Positions 6,898 to 10,410 of a DNA stretch of 10,410 nt are shown piece after piece (position 1 is the stretch's first letter; each line of letters begins with the position of its first letter). The stretch spans positions 1-10,410 of the forward strand of contig JARYMD010000134.1 in assembly GCA_029907285.1 (NCBI GenBank), read 5' to 3'. This DNA comes from Verrucomicrobiota bacterium. Its GTDB lineage: Bacteria; Verrucomicrobiota; Verrucomicrobiia; Limisphaerales; J093. Under the pieces are notes generated by a model. That model ran no database searches, had not been told where the DNA came from, and saw only the letters and a list, made by a program, of their open reading frames with translations. The position numbers were made by a program, and so were the translations under genes.

Positions 6898-6935
6898 ACT
6901 TTCAACGTGCGACGTTCAACTCACAACGTTCAACG
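6898..6935 (+). repeat. Heptad tandem repeat, block 1
   Basis: Five consecutive 7-bp units without gaps: ACTTTCA (6898), ACGTGCG (6905), ACGTTCA (6912), ACTCACA (6919) and ACGTTCA (6926), then ACG. The consensus is ACGTTCA, and each unit keeps its first two bases, AC. Seven is not a multiple of three, so this is not a coding repeat. Confidence 0.75.
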
Positions 6936-7039
6936 GCGTCGCGGGTTGGCCATGCGAATGGCTTCGCCCGCCCGCGGCGGCCAGAATCCCGCCTTTGGGC
7001 AGCTCTTGAAAACCAGCACTCAATGTGCAGCAACACCTT

Positions 7040-7074
7040 TGAAAGTTGAACGTTGAGCGTTGCGCGTTGCACGT
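7040..7074 (-). repeat. Heptad tandem repeat, block 2 (inverted)
   Basis: On the plus strand the units are TGAAAGT (7040), TGAACGT (7047), TGAGCGT (7054), TGCGCGT (7061) and TGCACGT (7068). These are the complement of the block 1 family (ACGTTCA). The unit complementary to ACTTTCA lies at the edge facing block 1, mirroring the ACTTTCA at the far edge of block 1. Confidence 0.75.
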
Positions 7075-7110
7075 TCCCAGATAAAGGGTCCGCCGGGTGA
7101 ACCGGTTGGA

Positions 7111-7131
7111 ACGTTCAACGTCCAGCGTTCA
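7111..7131 (+). repeat. Heptad tandem repeat, block 3
   Basis: Three 7-bp units: ACGTTCA (7111), ACGTCCA (7118) and GCGTTCA (7125). The orientation is that of block 1. It lies 36 bp after block 2. Confidence 0.65.
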
Positions 7132-7197
7132 GCAGCAGAGCGGTCAACAGCGCAGCCGTCATGAACCCGGCAGGCGCCGATTCACTGCCCCGCAGTC

Positions 7198-7224
7198 AAC
7201 TTTGGTTCCGGCTGCGCGGGGCTG
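7198..7224 (-). repeat. Right arm of the long-range inverted repeat
   Basis: The reverse complement of these 27 bases matches 6515-6541 at 24 positions; the core AACTTTGGTTCCGGCTGCGC at 7198-7217 differs at one of 20. It lies 83 bp before the glyQS start, so glyQS promoter elements may sit in or just after the repeat. No target-site duplication was evident outside the arms. Confidence 0.65.
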
Positions 7225-7251
7225 TTGAATATGTAAGTCGAATACTGAACG

Positions 7252-7264
7252 GCGGCTATGCCGC
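7252..7264 (+). repeat. Small hairpin ahead of glyQS
   Basis: GCGGC (7252-7256), TAT, GCCGC (7260-7264): a 5-bp stem with a 3-nt loop, 43 bp before the glyQS start. It could be a repeat remnant or a leader hairpin. Nothing else supports regulation. Confidence 0.35.
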
Positions 7265-7307
7265 GTCTTGACAGCCGTGTTGCGGATTTCGGACACTTGC
7301 GGCTCTT

Positions 7308-8903
7308 ATGCCTGAATTGGAAGCAAACGATTTGATGGAAAAAGTTGTGTCGCTGTGCAAGCGGCGGGGATTCATTTATCAGTCTTCGGACATATACGGC
7401 GGGATAACGGGTTTTTGGGATTACGGGCCGCTCGGCGCCGAGCTGAAACGGAACGTCAAAGAACTTTGGTGGCGGCAGATTGTCCTGCTTCGTGACGACG
7501 TGGCCGGCCTCGATGCGACCATCATCATGCATCCGAAAGTCTGGAAGGCGTCGGGGCACGTCGATACGTTCAACGATCCCATGATCGATTGCAAAGTGTG
7601 CAAGGGCCGGTTCCGCGCAGACCAGGTCAATGAAATCCCGTGCCCGCGCCATCCCAAGATGAGTGTTGCCCAATGCCCGTGCGAAAAAACAGCGCCGCGC
7701 CCGTTCAACCTGATGTTCAAGACCTACGTCGGCCCGGTGGCCGACGAAGAGAGCGTGGCGTTTTTGCGACCGGAAACCGCCCAGGCGATTTTTGTCCAAT
7801 TCAGGAATGTCCTCGAAACCTCGCGGCAGAAGGTGCCGTTCGGGATCGCCCAGATTGGCAAGTCGTTCCGCAACGAGGTTACGCCTCGCAATTTCACCTT
7901 CAGGTCCCGCGAGTTCGAGCAAATGGAGCTCGAGTTTTTCATCAAGCCGGACGAAGCCGTTGAGGCTGAGGCCGGTTCAGTTGCCGAACCCAACGGCTCC
8001 GGGCATCCGGGCGAGCCGCAGCGGAACTGGGGATGGCGGGCTTGGCTGCAGTACTGGGTCGAGGAGCGCATCCGGTTTTACGAGAGCATCGGCTTGCCGC
8101 GCACTTCGCTTGTGGAATACTGGCAGAAGCCCGAGGAACTGGCTCATTACGCTCGTGCGACGGTTGACATCCTGTACAAGTTCCCGTTCGGCACGCAGGA
8201 ACTCGAAGGAATAGCCGCGCGCGGCGATTTCGACCTTTCGCAGCATCAGCAGTTCTCAGGCAAATCCATGGAAGTGTTCGACGAAGAAACGCGGAACGCG
8301 TTTGCCAAGCTCGATGAAGAGAAACGGAAAGCGCTCTGGCAAAGGTTTTACGAGAACAAGAAGGTGGATTTCGGAAAGCGCGGTTGCCCCGAGGACCAAA
8401 TCGACCAGCGGGCACGCGAAGCCGCCGACAAGCTGCTTCGCGGAACGTACATTCCGCACGTGATCGAGCCAAGCGCCGGGGTGGATCGTTTGGTTCTTGC
8501 ATTGATTTGCAATGCTTATGACGAGGACAAAGCGCCCGACGAAAAAGGCAATTTGGAAACCAGAATCGTGATGCGTTTTCATCCTCGCGTCGCGCCAATC
8601 AAGGTGGCCGTGTTTCCGCTCCTGAAGAACCGGCCCGAGCTGGTTGCAAAAGCACGGCAGGTCCGCGATCTGCTGCGGCCGCACTTTGCAGTGTTTTATG
8701 ACGAAGCCGGCGCCATTGGGCGCCGTTACCGGCGGCAGGACGAAGCCGGCACCCCGTTCGGAGTCACAGTCGATTTCGACACCCTGGGCGAGAAGGGCGC
8801 AGCATTGGCCGATACGGTCACGGTGCGAGACCGCGACACAATGCGGCAGGAGCGCGTCAAGATTGGCGAGCTGGTGGACTGGCTGCGTGAACGATTGCGC
8901 TAG
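7308..8903 (+). CDS. glyQS: Glycyl-tRNA synthetase, single-chain dimeric type (class II)
   Basis: Cytoplasmic enzyme that joins glycine to tRNA-Gly. It has 531 residues and belongs to the alpha2 type, like the Thermus enzyme, not the alpha2beta2 GlyQ/GlyS type. Seen in order: N-terminal LCKRRGFIYQSSDIYGGI (16-33) and WDYGPLGAELK (37-47); a Cys-rich patch CKVC (95-98), CPRH (112-115) and CPC (123-125), probably a zinc ribbon; LRPETAQAIF (153-162); motif 2 FRNEVTPRNFTFRSREFEQME (187-207); motif 3 VIEPSAGVDRLVLAL (385-399); and the C-terminal anticodon-binding domain from about residue 430. It is longer than the Thermus protein owing to an acidic/Gly stretch at 215-240 and a charged helical segment at about 315-380. 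ATG 7308 matches the short family N-terminus. ATG 7335, with GGAAGC ten bases ahead, is the alternative. Confidence 0.97.
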   Translation: MPELEANDLMEKVVSLCKRRGFIYQSSDIYGGITGFWDYGPLGAELKRNVKELWWRQIVLLRDDVAGLDATIIMHPKVWKASGHVDTFNDPMIDCKVCKGRFRADQVNEIPCPRHPKMSVAQCPCEKTAPRPFNLMFKTYVGPVADEESVAFLRPETAQAIFVQFRNVLETSRQKVPFGIAQIGKSFRNEVTPRNFTFRSREFEQMELEFFIKPDEAVEAEAGSVAEPNGSGHPGEPQRNWGWRAWLQYWVEERIRFYESIGLPRTSLVEYWQKPEELAHYARATVDILYKFPFGTQELEGIAARGDFDLSQHQQFSGKSMEVFDEETRNAFAKLDEEKRKALWQRFYENKKVDFGKRGCPEDQIDQRAREAADKLLRGTYIPHVIEPSAGVDRLVLALICNAYDEDKAPDEKGNLETRIVMRFHPRVAPIKVAVFPLLKNRPELVAKARQVRDLLRPHFAVFYDEAGAIGRRYRRQDEAGTPFGVTVDFDTLGEKGAALADTVTVRDRDTMRQERVKIGELVDWLRERLR

Positions 8904-9047
8904 CCAGTAAATCTCATTGGAATGAAGTTTTGGGTGTCTTTGCTTTGGTGAGGCAGTGAGATTTCCGGGCCGGGCCGCAGACCCGACACATTGATGGCAT
9001 CACATCTATGCGGATTAACAGTGCAGATTTGCGTATGAGCGCTGGCA
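8904..9047. other. Spacer between glyQS and the MFS gene
   Basis: The spacer is 144 bp. It holds an inverted repeat (8909-8964, listed separately) that may form a loose hairpin at the end of the glyQS transcript, then a G/C-rich segment. A 16-codon ORF (9008-9058, starting MRINSADLRM) overlaps the MFS start and is probably chance. No clear promoter was seen. Confidence 0.5.
8909..8964. repeat. Inverted repeat downstream of glyQS
   Basis: AAATCTCATTG (8909-8919) and CAGTGAGATTT (8954-8964) are inverse complements over 11 bp apart from one G-U type pair, with 34 nt between the arms. It starts 6 bp after the glyQS stop. The A-run on the left and T-run on the right of the stem resemble a bidirectional terminator, but the loop is long. 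Confidence 0.4.
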
Positions 9048-10304
9048 GTGAGAGCTGACCCGGGTTCAGTTGGCGGTCGTGTGCGATCCGTGTTCCGGCA
9101 CGGCGCATTTGCCCGTTACATGGCAGGCGAAGCAGTGTCCATGACCGGCACATGGATGCAGGTGATGGCACAGGCATGGGTGATGACATCGCTGACGACC
9201 AGCGCGGCGATGATGGGGCTTGTGAATTTCACGGCCGGTATTCCCATGCTGGCGTTGTCTTTGGTGGGCGGTGTGGCTGCGGATAGGTTTGACCGGCGGC
9301 ACATCTTGCTCGCCACACAGGTCGCACAGATTTGTCTGGCGATTACTCTTGGGTGGCTGGTTGCCCATGACCTCATACGGGTGTGGCACGTGCTTGTGGT
9401 GGCGTTCATGTTGGGGATTTCAAATTCGTTCGAGATGCCGGCAGCGACCGCTCTTGTTCCTGAATTGGTGCCGCGGAGCGAAGTCGCGTCGGCAATAGCC
9501 GTGGAGCGATCGGTTTTCCATGGAACCCGGTTGATCGGGCCTGCATTGGGCGGCTATGTGGTGGCGCGGCTCGGAACCGCTTCAGCGTTTTTTCTGAACG
9601 CCTGTTCATTCCTTGCCCTCATTGTCGCGATCATGACGATTCGCCCGAAGCGCGAGTATAGCGTCGAGGAAGAGAAGGAACGCCGCAGCGGCATCAGACA
9701 GGGCATCAGATACGTGCGGTCTGACCCGCCGACACTCGGCATGATTGCGCTAATGGCAGCGACAACTTTTTTCCTGTTTCCCGTGATGGCTGTAATGCTG
9801 CCGCTTTATGCGAGGAATGAGCTGCAGTTGGGTCCTGACAAAATGGGATGGCTGATGGGCATCGCCGCCTTGGGCTCGTTCACGGGGTCGGTGGGGCTTT
9901 TGGCGGTGCCACAGGCAAAGCGTCGAATGCTCATGTTCGGCGGAGTTGCGATGGCCTCGGCCGCGCTGGCGAGCCTTGGATTGGCCCGCGCATTCACAGT
10001 TGCGGCCGGATCGCTTGTTGCGCTGACGTTTGGCGCATCGATGATCATCGGCCTTGCGAACACCATCGTTCAGGAGCGAGCCCCCAGCCCGCTCCGAGGC
10101 CGCGTGTCATCGGTGGCCGGACTGAGCTTTTTCGGGCTGATGCCATTCGCGAGCTTAGGGGTGACAAGCGTTGCCGACATAATCGGAATGAGAACAGCGA
10201 TGCTGGTTTCGTCGGGTCTCTTCGTGTTGACAGGGACAGCGATCCTGTCCCGCAAATTTCACCGGCCGCCTCCCGCGGATACACCCATACCTTCAGTACG
10301 GTAA
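9048..10304 (+). CDS. MFS transporter, EntS/MFS_3-like exporter
   Basis: Inner-membrane secondary transporter of the major facilitator superfamily, 418 residues. The substrate cannot be read from sequence; relatives such as EntS export siderophores or drugs by proton exchange. Seen: an N-terminal helix with GEAVSMTGTWMQ (27-38), typical of this subfamily; MFS motif A as GGVAADRFDRRH (74-85) between helices 2 and 3; FEMPAATALVPELVPRSEVASA (128-149) and RLIGPALGGYVV (161-172), matching the subfamily pattern of PARQAFVPELV followed by RxIGPALAG; a charged central loop at 199-225; and a second-half motif ERAPSPLRGRVSS (343-355). About 11-12 hydrophobic segments are visible, giving a full-length protein. 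The start is GTG 9048 with weak GAG spacing; GTG 9081 or 9090 would also keep the first helix, while ATG 9120 would cut it. Its relation to glyQS is only positional. Confidence 0.9.
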   Translation: MRADPGSVGGRVRSVFRHGAFARYMAGEAVSMTGTWMQVMAQAWVMTSLTTSAAMMGLVNFTAGIPMLALSLVGGVAADRFDRRHILLATQVAQICLAITLGWLVAHDLIRVWHVLVVAFMLGISNSFEMPAATALVPELVPRSEVASAIAVERSVFHGTRLIGPALGGYVVARLGTASAFFLNACSFLALIVAIMTIRPKREYSVEEEKERRSGIRQGIRYVRSDPPTLGMIALMAATTFFLFPVMAVMLPLYARNELQLGPDKMGWLMGIAALGSFTGSVGLLAVPQAKRRMLMFGGVAMASAALASLGLARAFTVAAGSLVALTFGASMIIGLANTIVQERAPSPLRGRVSSVAGLSFFGLMPFASLGVTSVADIIGMRTAMLVSSGLFVLTGTAILSRKFHRPPPADTPIPSVR

Positions 10305-10410
10305 GATTTTCAGGCGCAGCAAACCCGTGGCAATCCGGAGTTTCCGAGGCCGGGGTTTCGGAGTTTCGGCGGATTCACGAATAGGTTGTAGGTTGGCAGG
10401 CACTAGAGGT
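10305..10410. other. Right-edge spacer after the MFS gene
   Basis: The last 106 bp contain no gene start I can support. CGGAGTTTC occurs twice, at 10336-10344 and 10359-10367, a 23-bp-spaced direct repeat. No terminator is evident. Confidence 0.4.

Larger units (their letters stand above)
6370..7307. other. Repeat-rich gene-free stretch between aceE and glyQS
   Basis: This stretch of 938 bp has no gene I can support. Open frames here (100-205 codons on either strand) are low-complexity translations of repeats, or extend antisense from neighbouring genes. It contains several layered repeat families: a palindrome just after aceE, a 27-bp imperfect inverted repeat that brackets most of the region, four short palindromic repeats in opposite pairs, and three blocks of a 7-bp tandem repeat. 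The glyQS promoter must lie near its right end, but no convincing -35/-10 pair was found. Confidence 0.75.

Noticed and set aside
6898..7131. CRISPR array
   Set aside because: The units are 7 bp and contiguous without spacers, the blocks are in opposite orientations, and no cas gene is present.
7268..7296. glyQS promoter starting with TTGACA at 7268-7273
   Set aside because: The bases 15-18 nt downstream (TCGGAC/GGACAC) do not resemble a -10 box, and the start codon is too near for a normal leader.
6370..7307. tRNA or other known structured RNA gene
   Set aside because: No T-arm consensus, CCA end or cloverleaf arrangement could be found by eye; the hairpins present belong to the short repeats.
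7182..7922. 246-codon minus-strand ORF
   Set aside because: Mostly antisense to conserved glyQS motifs.
9008..9058. 16-codon ORF overlapping the MFS start
   Set aside because: No ribosome binding site or conservation evidence; probably chance.

Overview
The window carries four complete protein genes and two long gene-free stretches. From left to right: a gene-free stretch (1-566); isoleucyl-tRNA synthetase (ileS) on the minus strand; a short divergent promoter region; the homodimeric type of pyruvate dehydrogenase E1 (aceE) on the plus strand; a second, repeat-rich gene-free stretch (6370-7307); single-chain glycyl-tRNA synthetase (glyQS) on the plus strand; and a major facilitator superfamily (MFS) exporter on the plus strand. 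No gene clearly runs off either edge.

The organism is a bacterium of moderately high G+C. The repeat-laden spacers, the IleRS with a KIAKS signature in place of KMSKS, and the isolated housekeeping genes suggest a Verrucomicrobiota (Pedosphaera/Limisphaera-like) genome. This is an inference from remembered family resemblance; no search was run.

The genes are core metabolism and translation plus one transporter. IleRS and GlyRS charge tRNA. E1 begins conversion of pyruvate to acetyl-CoA, but its E2 and E3 partners are not in the window. ileS and aceE diverge from a spacer of about 220 bp, which holds a TTGACA box, a perfect 7+7 bp dyad and a tiny ORF (MMTQ) that has a good ribosome binding site and ends on the proposed GTG start of aceE. 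The plus-strand genes aceE, glyQS and the MFS gene are too far apart to show a tight operon.

The most unusual structure is in the spacers. Between aceE and glyQS there are four clear copies and one decayed copy of a short palindromic repeat in two opposite pairs, three blocks of an exact 7-bp tandem repeat (consensus ACGTTCA) in both orientations, and a pair of imperfect inverted repeats that bracket the whole cluster. Fragments of the same families occur in the left spacer. No new defence, mobile or biosynthetic protein system is visible.
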